Below are positions 1 through 12,281 of a DNA stretch of 64,000 bases, one piece after another. The position numbers were made by a program, and so were the translations under genes. This DNA comes from Margaritifera margaritifera (taxonomy: Eukaryota > Mollusca > Bivalvia > Unionida > Margaritiferidae). Every line of letters begins with the position of its first letter. Within the stretch, counting starts at the first letter, position 1. Below the pieces are notes generated by a model, which was given only the letters and a program-made list of their open reading frames with translations, was not told the DNA's origin and did not search any database. The DNA lies in NCBI GenBank assembly GCA_029931535.1, contig JAQPZY010001689.1, positions 647,501-711,500 on the forward strand, read 5' to 3'.

Positions 1-510
1 TTTCAAGAAGTTCCCATGGTTACGTACCGTAGACCTAAAAATCTCAAGAACTATCTGGCACGTGCCAGGGTAACTTCGAACAAGGGTACAGCTTTTAGGC
101 ACATATTGCTGCAAAGACAAGCCATGCCTAATTTGCAAACATATGCCCGAGACCGAATCGTTTAGAATTTCGAAAACAGGAGTTAGCTACGCGATCAGAC
201 AGAAGTTAGAATCTTGAGCCAAAAATGCAACCTATCTTCTGACAAGCAAGATCTGTGCCACTCAATAAGTTGGCGAAACCGTTGATTTCAGAAAGCGAAT
301 GAATAATCACAAAAGCCACATTCGCAACAAAATCAACGCGAAAGTCGCCAACCACTACAACTCGAATGGACATTCAGTTGAGTCCCTCGAGATGTTACCG
401 ATTTGAATCAAACCTGCGGAGGACCAACATAGAACGCACACGTAAAGAACGATACTGGATACTACAGTTGAAAACTCATCGGGAATTCGGTATAAATGAA
501 AAAGTCTAAC
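1..510 (+). pseudogene. Penelope-like retroelement 3' end with GIY-YIG-type endonuclease, decayed
   Basis: Pieces of one protein can be read on the plus strand in changing frames. An early piece reads VTYRRPKNLKNYLARARV (about 23-76). A cysteine pair CLICKHM follows, then a VGET piece, and RMNNHKSHIRNKINAKVANH with a following SNGHS. The order 'YRRP-L...RA', Cys pair, 'VGET', 'R...H...I', 'H.N..GHS' is that of the C-terminal part of Penelope-like and related elements with a GIY-YIG nuclease, which cuts the target for insertion. Several stops and at least one frameshift make it dead. The reverse transcriptase would lie left of the window edge. Assignment rests on motif order, not on a search; a related GIY-YIG-bearing retroelement is the alternative. 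Confidence 0.6.
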
Positions 511-960
511 CTTCCTGCTGCAGTCTTATACAAATTACAGCCAGTCATCAAGTTTTCACCCGTACGCAATTTTTGATTATTATTATTAGTAGTAGTAGTA
601 GCATAACTCTACCGAAATGTAATTTCGTTGGCAAATTTTGTAGATGGCGTTGATTTTGCGTCACGCTGTGTTTCCGTCCGTTGTCCACTACCTGGAATTA
701 GGTCAAAACATGTTGGTTCTCTTTGTGATAGACACAATAACCCGCTCGTTTGTTATTGTTAAAGAACTTCTTATTTTTATATCTCTTTTTGTAAATACCC
801 CCTAGTGATGCTAACATTTAGGAGTCCAGAATTTTTCTTAGGTTTTGTGTTCAGTGTTTGTTTTGTGAATGTAAGCTCTCATAACCCTGACGAAGAGCTT
901 GTTTAGCTCGAAACATTGGAAAACGTTTTGAATTTACGCCGTTATCAATTTTTGTGTCGA
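511..960. other. spacer, no gene seen
   Basis: AT-rich DNA with a short trinucleotide run (ATT then AGT) near 578-600. No reading frame or motif recognised. Confidence 0.5.
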
Positions 961-961
961 T

Positions 962-983
962 ACACACACACACACACACACAC

Positions 984-1069
<86 letters not shown>
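962..1069. repeat. compound microsatellite (AC)n(AT)n
   Basis: About 25 bp of AC dinucleotides run directly into about 80 bp of AT dinucleotides. Overlapping reading frames rich in Tyr-Ile or Thr-His here are artefacts of the repeat. Confidence 0.97.
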
Positions 1070-1071
<2 letters not shown>

Positions 1072-1259
1072 TATCCACAATCAGATCTGGTAATGTAGCT
1101 GATCTGAAGATTAGCCAAAACGGTCAGCCAAATTTTTACTACTTAGTTCACTAGAGAGAAAAACTTAAAGAATTAATTTTATGAAAGAATTAAATGCTGT
1201 GCATTTAGCAAATAGACAAAGTGTTCTTACTATCACAATAACAGATACATTTCAAGATG

Positions 1260-2281
1260 GATTCAATAGATTTAGAGATAGGCAGTGTGCCAAGGAAAAC
1301 GTCTGAGACACAACCTAAATATCTGTTGGAACCCTCCGTTGTATAATGACAACAATTACCAGTTTACCAGTATCTGAATATATTGAGATACAAAAAAAGA
1401 CAAATAAAAACAGTTTTGGTCCACAAGTAAGAGAAGCAGAGGCGTTAATAGATAATTACCATGAAAGAATTCAAAGCAGAGAACTTTCACATGCACTGAT
1501 AGGATTACACAAGATGCGTTAATAGATAATTACCATGAAAGAATTCAAAGCAGAGAACTTTCACATGCAGTGATAGGATTACACAAGAGGAAAAATAATT
1601 AAGTGGAATAATATGTACATGCTGTGGAAGTTAACAAGACGAAAATGGGATCTATGAAATCTGATGTTGAACTGTATGACCAACAGATTAAAGAGTTAAA
1701 AAAGAAACACAAAAAAAAAGAAACAGGCACAAAGAAACAATCTGTATTACAAGAATAGTTGGAAAGTGTTAAAAGTAAAAAGGTGCAATTAGTTGGAGAT
1801 ATAACACTTGGAGATATATTTTAGAGGGAAATTATTGAGATCTTAACTAAATTCCGAAGTTAAAGAATAGTTACCATATGGTAACAGATCGAAACAAACG
1901 AGAGTGTGACTAATACTACTATAGCCACTAATGTAGATATGTCAACATTAACTATTGTTCTGTGTATTGCTAACACGTTATTTGGTGCTATAACTGGTGT
2001 TGGAGGAAGAGCTGTATTCAGAAGGCAGAGAATATTCATTTTTTAACAATATTAAATATTCTGAACAAACTTTATAAATATTTGTTTATCGAAAAACAGT
2101 AGCATCAGCTTCACACAGTGTTTTTAGCACTGTGAAAAGTTGGTTGTTTGTGAGTACTAGCCAAATATCTTTTCTTTCTTGGCTCAAAAAGTTATTTTAC
2201 TTGTTTTGGCAGTTAATGCGTTTGCTACGCACATTTTTGATTGGAGGTGAAAACAAGACATCCAGTAGAATCAGAGGTTCT
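1260..2281 (+). pseudogene. decayed coding-like sequence, unidentified
   Basis: Three coding-like stretches follow each other in different plus-strand frames. The first (about 1350-1760) is charged and helix-like, with pieces such as EYIEIQKKTNKNSFG and a lysine-rich segment. The second (about 1940-2045) contains a hydrophobic run, MSTLTIVLCIANTLFGAITG, that could be a membrane segment. The third runs open for more than 60 codons (about 2090-2283), is also hydrophobic, and ends in a stop. Frameshifts and stops separate them. I do not recognise the family. Given the integrase relic nearby at 4.9-5.9 kb, these may be leftovers of the same mobile element, but that is only inferred from closeness and similar AT-rich decay. 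Confidence 0.35.
1443..1590. repeat. tandem duplication of about 74 bp
   Basis: The stretch beginning GCGTTAATAGATAATTACC occurs at about 1443 and again at about 1517, almost identical (one visible C/G difference). It lies inside the coding-like relic and would disturb its frame. Confidence 0.9.
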
Positions 2282-2865
2282 TAACTGTCCGCTGCTGCTT
2301 TAAAAAGCAAACTAAAGCAGTTCCGGCAATCATTAGTATCAATATAAATTAGTATTTATTTATTTTTATCAATATTATCTTCATGACATTTCTAAATTGC
2401 TATCCAGAATCCGAGCGTCTAAGTATGGGATCGAACTACGTGCAAGATTTTCTTACCTTGAATAGCTTGACAATGTGCAAAAGCCACGCTCCTCTGAAAC
2501 GGATGGTTTGACAACAGCAATGTTTCAATGCGCATGGGTAATTTTACGTTTTGCAAAAACACATGTTACCACACTTTTATGAGGAATTTTACTTAGTTCT
2601 AACTACAATCAAGACGTATATTAGATTGACCTTTGCAAGTCATCATAACAAAACAAAGCAAAGGAGCCAAGTGTTTGGAACTATTTTGTTACACTTGTAA
2701 CATACATACGTGTCCACCTAGCTTGTTGGAGTAGGTATAATATTCAAAAATTGGATAGAAGATAGCAGAGGTGCTTACTTAGCGGCGATGGTGCAGAGTG
2801 ATGTTCAACCTGTTCATTCATCTTTGTCTGCCATACAATTCATTGCATCAGCTGGTATATTTATT
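2282..2865. other. spacer, no gene seen
   Basis: AT-rich sequence between the decayed frames and the 35-bp array. Nothing recognised. Confidence 0.5.
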
Positions 2866-3196
2866 TTATATTTAACAGTGTATAACATATACTAATAATG
2901 AAGTGTATTTTATTTTGTATTTAACAGTGTATAACACATACTAATAATGAAGTATTTAACAGTGTATAACACATACTAATAATGAAGTATTTAACAGTGT
3001 ATAACACATACTAATAATTTTGTATTTAACAGTGTATAACACAAACTAATAATGAAGTATTTAACAGTGTATAACACATACTAATAATTTTGTATTTAAC
3101 AGTGTATAACACATACTAATAATGAAGTATTTAACAGTGTATAACACATACTAATAATTTTGTATTTAACAGTGTATAACACATACTAATAATGAA
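2866..3196. repeat. minisatellite, about 35-bp unit
   Basis: About nine copies of a unit containing TATTTAACAGTGTATAACAC. Two forms alternate, one joined by AATGAAG and one by AATTTTG, so a 70-bp dimer can be seen in the last part. Confidence 0.9.
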
Positions 3197-4701
3197 GTTT
3201 GTAAGGAACTAATACAACAAGTGTAAAATTGTTGCAGAATTAACTTAAATTGTTCTAGGTCAAAGTTGTTATTATTTGATTTAAATGCTTCATCGTCAAG
3301 TAAAGGTGTTTCACATTCAGATAGCTGTTTTAGCATCTGGAAATATACGTTAAACCTGCAAGCAGATTTAACTATCTCTACAACACTTTTATATATCAAA
3401 TGCATTTACGAAATTCTACAACAAGCTGTTGCCATCCATAATGCCCACATTATTTGATTCGGACATAATCGTAATGTGCTCTGTATCTGCTCATATCGTC
3501 TATCATTTTCCAATAACACAGTATAGTCATGAAACATGTTTAATTGTACGCATGTGAAACATTCACTTTGAGTGTAGCAAATTGTTATCTCGTTAAATAA
3601 AGTTGGTATATTAGCTTGGTTAAGGTGAGCTATCCAATTTATTGCATTAAATTGAGTCGTAAGACAAGGGTAAGGTGAGTACTTATTACTTTATTTTAAT
3701 CCGAAGTCCATTATTCAAATTTATAAAATTAATGCGAACCCGACTTTTCTTATGTAAATATATTTAGCCTCTATTCACTGCTTTTTTTCTACATTTACAT
3801 GTAATCATTTGATGGTTTTTCTCCCTCATATATGTTCATTTTCTCTACTGTAATACCAGTTTAATCATTTTGATTTTGCACTTTTGTTACATCACTTGTA
3901 TAGTGTTTTTATTTGTCCATTCTCTATATCAGTTTTTCTCTATTTCAGTTGTAGCACTTTACAGCTGAGTGTATCTCAATATATTGATTGTATCTTTTAT
4001 ATGTGTTGATAATAAATGTCAAATTAAAGCTCTGCGAAAATTCTGTATTGAAATTCAGTGTATCTATACACTGTAAAAGGTTCGCTAGCTTTTACTTCAT
4101 CCGTGTGGTGTAAATCTTCTTCCCAAAGTCTCTTATTTTGGTTAATTTTGCGGTACTTCTTTGTAATTGAAGGTTTAATGGTTGTATAAAATTTAACATG
4201 GTAAAATATGTATTCCAGAAAAGAGTCATATTTTATGTTGTAATTGCGGAAAGCGCTGCTATATTTTCTTTCAATTCAATCTTTAAAAAATGTAAATGTC
4301 CCCATGACTCCACCAATATTTACGTGTTTTGAATTCCCTTTATTGTGTTCAAGATTTCAGTGTCCATACTCTAATCCTTTACATTGTATCTACTTTTAGC
4401 TTTTGTTTAGATGTAGCTTGGATCAACTTCATCTTTCTGGCTATTTTATCTCGTTCATTTCTTCAGAGATATAATGTGCTACCCTGATAGGACATTGCCT
4501 ACATTGAAGTCTATTATCGCGTTTTTCATATATATCATTTTGTTATTTACTGGCAATATTTTTGGATGTACTTTCTGTTTCCCTCCAGTTTTGTTATCAA
4601 AACAAAGTTGCATGCCGTGTATGTTTTAACTCATTTTCTATTGCGCTGTTATTGTTTGTTGTCTTTGGGGTGGGGTGTTTATTTGTTTGTTTTTGTTTTG
4701 T

Positions 4702-4747
<46 letters not shown>

Positions 4748-4909
4748 TCTTTTGTTTTGTACATTGGTCACATTTTATAAACTCATTATCTTTGAAAATT
4801 TTCATGCTCCTTAATATTTTATCTATGAGTTTTACTTCCTCCAATTCTTCTCCTGTTCACGAGTCGTAGCCTCTGCTTTTAAGGACTTAGACATTATTCA
4901 TTTTAATGT
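3197..4909 (-). other. AT-rich relic DNA, coding-like fragments on minus strand
   Basis: No intact gene. On the minus strand, 3166-3405 reads open for 79 codons with an acidic, Asn-rich composition. Just upstream of it is a coding-like piece around 3410-3540, in another frame. A poly-T run lies at about 4700-4746. Because the integrase relic at 4910-5923 has the same strand and decay, this may be part of the same old element; no family was recognised. Confidence 0.3.
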
Positions 4910-5923
4910 TATAATTTTTTTGGCTGGATCCCAGCTGTTAAGTGATTCATCATATCATGTTCATTGCACTATTACATACTTTTATCGCTCATTCTTTTGG
5001 TCTGGTCTTCAATATCTTTTCAACTTTACATATGTCATCTTGCATGTCATACAGAAGTAACTCTTGTTCGTAAAGCACACTCTCTTTGTCCTGATTTAAA
5101 TGGTCCCTTCTAAAAATGAGGAACTTAGACCTTTCCAAAAATTGTTTTGTATTTTAAAATTCTGACTATTTCACCTATTTTGAATTTAGGCGCTCAATAT
5201 TTATCAGTTTGTATATAACCTAATTAGCAGATCAAATCTTTTGCTCTGTTTTTTCTCTTTGCTTGCTTCTACCGGAGTTATGTCTATTGTTCTATGATGA
5301 CTTTTATTGTATCCCTCAATTAGCTTTGGTAAAACGTCAACTCAGTGTCTGTTTTCAATTTGAATGAAATACTTCTACGTTATATTCTACTGAGTTCTGT
5401 TAAATCTTTCCATTTCAGATACTTTTTCTCTGAGTAAGTTGAAAATATTCAATGTATTCCTTTTCCAGAAAATCCTTAACTTCCCAGTTGTAATTTGTTT
5501 TCTTCATCAAAATGTATATTTGCAGGTTTCCGTTCTTTACAGATTTCTCTAAAAAGATAGTTATGTCATCTCCAGTTTTTGCTTTCACCTTTTCATACCA
5601 AAGATATCTTGAATATATGCGAATCACTCTCAGAATGTACTTGCATTCATTTTTGACTTTGTATATGATTGTATCTCAGCAACATATGACTTTCACTGGT
5701 CAGCCTCGTGACTAACATATACCCTTCTGAATACAAATATGTTTCTCGCTTGCTCGGGTAATGTACAAGCAGACTATTCAGTTACTGATTCTTTCGGTTG
5801 AATATATTTTATGTTCTTTTTGTCCCCACGAATTTGTTCCCACAACTGTTTTATACTTCTGTAAGCAGCTTGACTGTCAGGATCGTAGAAAACAAATCTT
5901 AAATGCTGTTCATTTTTGGTCAT
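4910..5923 (-). pseudogene. Polinton/Maverick-type integrase (rve family), decayed
   Basis: Integrase joins the element's ends to host DNA. On the minus strand, pieces of one protein appear in order across frames. The first is an N-terminal piece starting at 5923, with FYDPDSQAAYRSIKQLWEQ. Next is a core piece (5627-5415) containing YSRYLWYEKVKAKTGDD and VKDFLEKEYIEYFQLT. Then comes EMERFNRT, followed by VDVLPKLIEGYNKSHHRTI. A C-terminal KFKIGEIVRILKYK follows, and a last piece DESLNSW near 4912-4960 could be the end of a chromodomain. The order matches the retroviral-like integrases of Polintons, which often carry a C-terminal chromodomain. At least four stops or frameshifts and loss of the second acidic region make it dead. 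Gypsy-type integrase is less likely, since no RT or LTR is near. Confidence 0.6.
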
Positions 5924-8400
5924 TTAAAACAGTATAACGGCATGCGACAAATAATTTATGCTTGAAATATTGCCCTTAGGTGTTACCAACACTCAAACAG
6001 AACATCCATCTACAACAGAAACTTTTAGTTAAAAGAAAATACAACGTTTTGTCAATCCTTTCAAATCCCTGAATGATTTCAGATTTATGCAAAATTTCCC
6101 ATTCCTACGTTTGAATCTAATGCAGCAACGTCATACACTATGTCGCCATGTGCAGTTCTAAATTGAACATTGTTTTTCCTAAATCTGTCTTTTTTTTTTG
6201 TCGATTTTTTTAGATTGGCCTTGATTCAAGTTGTACTGTAAATTTGGCAAAATATAAGTTTGTGTTTAAACCCAATTCAACTACGTAAGTTATTCCTTGT
6301 TTATCCTGCACTGTTTTAACTATCTTACTATCATAGTTGATGCCGCTTACTTTAATGGTGTCATTATTAAATGTAATCTGCAAATATGAATATTTTCTAA
6401 AGCATCAGAGTATATCTTTTCAAACATTTAAAATCGTCAAATTAAAACTTTTGTTCTCTTAAATGTTATTATTCAGTCTAACTAGTTTTGACCAAACTTT
6501 TATCTCATCCAACCTTATAAACAAATGGTCATTTTTCTAGATACAGACACTGTTGTTTCATGTTAAAGTTGTGAAATATTTATATCACCTCTCTGATAAC
6601 TGTTTTGTGGTCTAGTCATTTTTAATGATTTTCGTAACACATCTAAGTCATGTTGGTCTAGTAATGTTTTTATTTTCATTTTTAATGTGATCATGTCCCT
6701 ATACACGGGCAGTGTAAAAACGAAAATATGAGTGGTCCAGTTCGCGCAATGTACTTACTACTAGTATCAAATCTATGATTTCCTCAAATGTGTTTCTTAC
6801 ATGATTTCTATCCTCAATCTCTAGGCTTTTGCTATCGCTTATATAATGTTTATTTATTTTGAACTAAATGGCAAACATATATCATTTACCAGTCTATATT
6901 AACTTCCATGTGGCTATCCAAAAAGACGAGGACCTTTCCAATCGAAACTTTCCATCCTTCCATGCGAGCTTTTATCAAACCGCATCTTTGAGGTAGTCGC
7001 ACCAATTTAATCAAGCCCTCTGGAAAATAGTTTCTGACATAGTCATCCAGACCTCCTTTGAGTTCTTCTGAAAAAGTAAATACAGAGCGAGAGTATAAGC
7101 CTGAGTTAATGGCATACTAACATGCCCATAATGAGCGTCTTGGAACCATTAAAATGCGTTCGTTATTTACAAGATTTAGTTCAAACCAAAACAAATGCAT
7201 TGAAAACAGCCAGTCGAACTATTATATTTACTACAAAATCGGGCACATATTCTCAAAACATTTGGAGCACGATCTACTTCATTAATATTCAGTATTTTAG
7301 CAGTGGTTGGAAAGTAAAGACCGCACCAAAGTTCTGTGATTCTAAGGTTATTTACATTAAAGTTACAGGACTTTACAATTTTAAACTTTTCAGCTTGAAC
7401 TTGAGCTTCGTGCTCAATAGGCTTCGAGAATATGTGGCCTGGTCAATTATTATCAGGATACTTCAAGCTAGGTCCAATTTACAACACGGAGTATAACGTT
7501 TCTTAAAATAGACTATCTTCATTGTATTTCAAAGTTAGTTTATGGTTCCGTACAAAACAATGTATTCCTAGCTGTTGTAGACGATCAATGACTATTTGTA
7601 AGTTTATCATTGACGTCATACTTGGCATTAACGAATCAGAAGTCGACATTTGTTCATTCATAGAGGTGATTTACTATGTCAATCGGAACGTTGCCCGACC
7701 ATTTCGGTCAAGTAGGGAAAAGACCTCAGATGTAGTTGTAATACACATAAATTTGATTGGTTGGTGATACGCCTCCAACGGAGTGCGCTACATATGTTGC
7801 GACAGAAAAGGTCGACAATATTGTGAGTGTGACTTTGTCTCCTTCCGCCGACAAATTGTTCCATGTGAACAAAAGTAGTTCTGAATATAGCTCTTACTGA
7901 CGGCGAATTACATCTGATATTTCTTTCTCAAACGGGCGGAAAAGGCCGATGATGTTCCGATTGTTACTCTGTGTTTATTCCCATTGATAAGAACACCGCT
8001 CGTCCCTTTCCGTCAACTCGAAAGAGATTCGGATAATGCTTGGCGGAATCTTGTACATAAATCGATGTAAAATTTTGCCTGAAGTAAAGATTTCTTCCAT
8101 AAAAGGAGTGGCACTAACTGTTACCATGGCAGCAGGTATGATAGCGTTATCTTTCTTAGTAATAGTTCTGAATATGGCGGATATGCCCTGTCTGAGGTTG
8201 TCTGTGGGTCCAATGGAAATGTCCAAGTGGCATTCCGATTGTATTCTCGTAGCGCTTTTTAACTTAAATGATATCTACATTCCGGAGAAAGAGTTTCTCT
8301 TTGGCTTTGGAGATATTAGTGTCATAATAACATTTCCTCGCCGACTTTCTCAGCTCTATATCAAATGATTCGGTTGTAAACATGATTTCATTCTATTCGT
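5924..8400. other. relic DNA with coding-like fragments, no identified gene
   Basis: Minus-strand fragments continue upstream of the integrase relic, for example around 6180-6380 with TYVVELGLNTNLYFAKFTV. A less AT-rich block at about 7100-8400 has reading frames on both strands: 7122-7496 and 8036-8368 on plus, 7975-8226 on minus. None was recognised. They could be capsid or other genes of the same Polinton-like element, but I have no motif that shows this. Confidence 0.3.
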
Positions 8401-9092
8401 ATGTTAACGTTACTAATTGCTGGAGACTGTGGGTAGAAAGCGAATGAATACATTTGTATATAAACTTATCTGTATTATTTGAAATATGTTATTTTTGTTT
8501 ATTTTTCCCAAGATCTGTTTCAAAAGTCAGCCTTCAAAATAACCCCATCGAGCTATATAGTTTCACATTTTAAAGAAACTCTAGATCGAGTCCCCGTTCT
8601 GTAAAATAAATGATCCAATAGTTTTGCGTGTAGCGAAACATCATTCAGTGTGATAGGTAAATTCAGATCATTTTGACGTCGGAATCATAAATGACGGTAA
8701 TGTTGTTAATTGTTTTAAAGTCATGTAGTGAAGCAGCGAATTAACGACGAAGAACAGGTTTACTGAATCTGATGGAAATGAGGCATATACGGTGTACAAA
8801 GACTGAGTTCAAGGCATCTAATTAATGTGTTGAATTAGATAATAGTTTGTTTCATTCAAATGAAGATTTTGCTTCATTCTGAGTTTGCTACGTTCTGTTT
8901 TATTGACATGTAACACATCAGCTACATCTGCCAGAATTGTAGCTCAAAACTATGCACTTAGATGATTTAGATCAACAGATGTTCCATCGCTCTCGAAATT
9001 TTACGTGTATCTGAATGCTTATTTCCGCTTTCACTTCAAGCCCTTTCCTGCGATCTTGATCCATCCCAGTTCCTGGGGACAATTGCATGACC

Positions 9093-9093
<1 letters not shown>
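8401..9093. other. spacer, no gene seen
   Basis: AT-rich DNA with no recognised feature. Confidence 0.5.
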
Positions 9094-9169
<76 letters not shown>

Positions 9170-9170
9170 G
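9094..9170. repeat. compound microsatellite (CA)n(TA)n
   Basis: About 48 bp of CA followed directly by about 28 bp of TA, the same order of units as at 962-1069. Confidence 0.97.
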
Positions 9171-9350
9171 GTTATTTTATATATGTTTTTTCTCAAGCAT
9201 TCTAATTACATAAAATGTATCAATTGTCACAAAAGAATGTAATACAATAGATGTCAATATGGAATGAAAGTTGTATAGTTATATTGATTAGCTTGAATCC
9301 CACAGAAAGGGAACACAACGAATATCTTTATCTGCAAGATAATTAAAAAT

Positions 9351-9447
9351 GTCTATGTATGTATGTATGTATGTATGTATGTATGTATGTATGTATGTAT
9401 GTATGTATGTATGTATGTATGTATGTATGTATGTATGTATGTATGTA
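9351..9447. repeat. tetranucleotide microsatellite (TATG)n
   Basis: About 24 uninterrupted copies. The same repeat recurs at 42526-42841. Confidence 0.97.
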
Positions 9448-10577
9448 CACACTCAAGCTTGAAACTTGGTTCACCTTCGACAACATGACTGAAAGTTGCC
9501 GGAGTCGTGACACTTCCATTGAATAAATTGTCCAGCCATCAGTTCTTAACACTTGCACTTTTATTGTTCATAGTAATTCTTTTTACACCTTACAAAAGGA
9601 TGCTTTCTTTAGTAAGATAAACTATACGGCAATATATATTATAGCAAGTCATGCGCTGTCCATGAATTCAGTCTTTATGTATTAGTTTGATGATAACACG
9701 GCCAGAATGCAAAGACGAATGAGAAAACATGATAATTCGAGATCAAATTTCAGTTGGAAGACAAAGGCACTCAATGTGTTGAGTACAATGAGGATTTGTT
9801 GTCAATATATGCACAGAGAGAGAGAGAGAGAGAAATAAAAGCTTTGATCCCTACTTCTGCTGATAGTATATTGGAGATTATTATATAATACACGGAAAGG
9901 TATTCATTTAGAAAATTCGTTTTATGATTAAAATATACATGGATTTGATTTATTTCAAGAGCAGTCCATTTATTTGATAAATAATGTTACTGTGTTATCT
10001 TCTAATCTTTTCCATAATCTTCCCATTGTCTTATCACATAAGAAGTAAATTGTATCGAACGTGTTCGCTCTCTGCATTGAACAAAATATGCGATTGGTGC
10101 AATCTAATTGATTTGAAATGCAATGCTCAAACATAAATTGTATTTTTCTTTTCAGAAAAGAATTCAAAATAGTTATTTATTTTTTATTAAACAAAATTGT
10201 GTACTATTATTATTATATTCTTTTACGTCCATCTGGTTCAGATATCTAACAGCTGACTGTCAAATATATCACTTGCCCAGTATGTACCATTGTGACAATA
10301 ACAATAACCCGGTAGATTCCAAACAATAGTTTTAACTGCTATTACAGCAAATGATCATACAGCTGTATGCCTACGTGGCCTCCTTTTATCTAACCTTACT
10401 TAGAGTTCAGGCCTTAGTTCGAGAGTACTTATGATTTCCAAAGTTTGTAATTTACTGTAACCTTGACTACTTTAATAAATGTTTTAAAGTTAATGGGATT
10501 TTTTAAACAAATTAAAGTATATGTATCAAGCAGGTTTCTACTATGTGCTAAATCTATTTCTGCATTAGAAGTAAAAC
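9448..10577. other. spacer, no gene seen
   Basis: AT-rich DNA with a short GA run at about 9814-9833. Small open frames look random. Confidence 0.5.
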
Positions 10578-10757
10578 AGCGTTGGATCAGTGGTGAAGAT
10601 GTTGGATTCGTGAGGTACGATTCCCACTATCAGATCAACCCAAATCGACTACCGTACACATAGTGTATCCTTGGGCAAGGGACTTTACTCTTCTTGCTTT
10701 GGTACCATATAACCTTCAAAGTGTTGGTGTGCCGTATAACACCAACAACTGAATTAG
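10578..10757 (+). mobile_element. tRNA-derived SINE with conserved central domain
   Basis: An A-box-like TGGATCAGTGG near 10583 is followed 33 nt later by a B-box-like GGTACGATTCCC. These are the two parts of an internal RNA polymerase III promoter. Downstream, CCTTGGGCAAGGGACTTTA resembles the central domain shared by several animal SINE superfamilies (V/Ceph type, from memory). The 3' part, rich in AACACC/AACC-like motifs, ends near 10757. No target duplication was found. Subfamily is not resolved. Confidence 0.6.
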
Positions 10758-11338
10758 AAATGCACCGTTTAATGTTATATTTACAGAAAACGTTTCTAGA
10801 TAAACTTTACGAATAACACAAAAAATAAATTCAGCAAAATACATTTATTGATATAAAAATGATAAGCTATTCTATCAGTAACTAAATACAGAGATCGAAT
10901 ATTTAACAAAAAACATCGCTTTACCATGCACCTATACATCGATGGAAAATGTAAACGTTAAGCATGCAAGCATACGTAATATTGGTGCTTCTAAACATAC
11001 AACTTTTTAGAAGTACACATTTTGATTTTAAAGTGTCAACTCAGAAAGAGTTATATTTATAATTCATTTAAGTCAGGAGATGGGTCTAAATATTGGGAGG
11101 TTATGATCGCCTGATAGCAGCTCAGTTGTAATCTACATTTTAGAACAATTATCGTTAACACCTACAGTATTTTCCGATATTGCTGTCACAACCGCCAACA
11201 ACGATTTGGACAGCTTACACCTGGAAATGAACTCGGAAAATAGGAAGATGTCGCTGGTAAAATGTTGGAGCATTTTTTTTTTAAAAAGTATAATTTTAGA
11301 TAGCAAAGAGTCCAATCAGTTCAAAAGCATGAACATAT
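10758..11338. other. spacer, no gene seen
   Basis: AT-rich sequence, nothing recognised. Confidence 0.5.
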
Positions 11339-11919
11339 TGTAACACGCAAGGGGACTCACTAACGGGCGAACCAAACAACTTCCGAGCGAGCCTGACTTG
11401 AAGTCGATGTTTCCCCAATTTCCAAAGACCTCAACAGTCGTTGTCAACTAAATGTTCTTAAAATACTGCAAACAATTTTCATCTAATCACCTAATGACCA
11501 CTCATCACGAAACTCTAATCTCACTCTTACAGGGTTTTTCTTGCTTCACATTTGTATGACTCATCAGTAAGCCTTTCCGAGTCGAAGATTAGTACTTTAC
11601 GCCATGCACCATCAAACACGATCCAAACACCTAATACAACGAATTCCCATCTCAAATTACTAAACACCTATACATTAGAATATCCTGATAATTCCTTATG
11701 TTAAGAAATTAGGGAGGGCCCATTTTACGAAACTAATCCATGCTAACACAGAATCATGTGAATACAATATATTATTACGTCTATACAGTGGCTTATTACT
11801 CGGTTTGAGAAATATCTTTCCAACACCGACTCAACATAAATAGCAAATAATCAGTAAAATCCAACAAAGCTATAGACGGAGACGTGAATACAAATAGCAC
11901 ATACCCTAGGTTTATTACA
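11339..11919 (-). mobile_element. dispersed repeat with inverted ends, copy A
   Basis: Read on the minus strand this 581-bp stretch matches 21108-21653 on the plus strand in order along its length. Shared blocks include CCTAGGGTAT, ACGTCTCCGT, AGATATTTCTCAAACCGAGTAA and, at the far end, CCTTGCGTGTTACA. On the plus strand it begins TGTAACACGC and ends in TTATTACA. Ends of the form TGT...ACA fit either a solo LTR or a small non-autonomous DNA transposon. No clear target duplication and no coding capacity were seen. Confidence 0.65.
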
Positions 11920-12196
11920 GTATTGTAGGATATTTGCATGTTGTTGTGCTAGACATCGTTGAACGTTTAATCTAAAGAAGCACCATTACACGGTAAATAA
12001 TACAAAATGGTATCATATCACGTGATGTCAACAAAAGAAGATCTGAACTTGTATTAATTTATTAAATTCCCACTGGTTGAAGATCGTAAATTACTTTCAT
12101 CAAATAAATCGAGAAAAATATATGTTGATTTTTTTATTATTATTATTATATCTTTCTTTCTATTTTTCTTTCTCGGTGACATTACTTTCGTTTTTT

Positions 12197-12197
12197 T

Positions 12198-12280
<83 letters not shown>

Positions 12281-12281
12281 T
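12197..12281. repeat. tetranucleotide microsatellite (TTTA)n
   Basis: About 21 copies. The Leu-Phe-Ile reading frame across it (12077-12403) is an artefact. Confidence 0.97.

Noticed and set aside
851..1154. Tyr-Ile-rich and His-Thr-rich reading frames
   Set aside because: They come entirely from the AC/AT microsatellite. The same applies to frames at 8972-9205, 9343-9558, 12077-12403, 13435-13632, 40719-41015, 42511-42875, 58225-58505 and 59471-59665.
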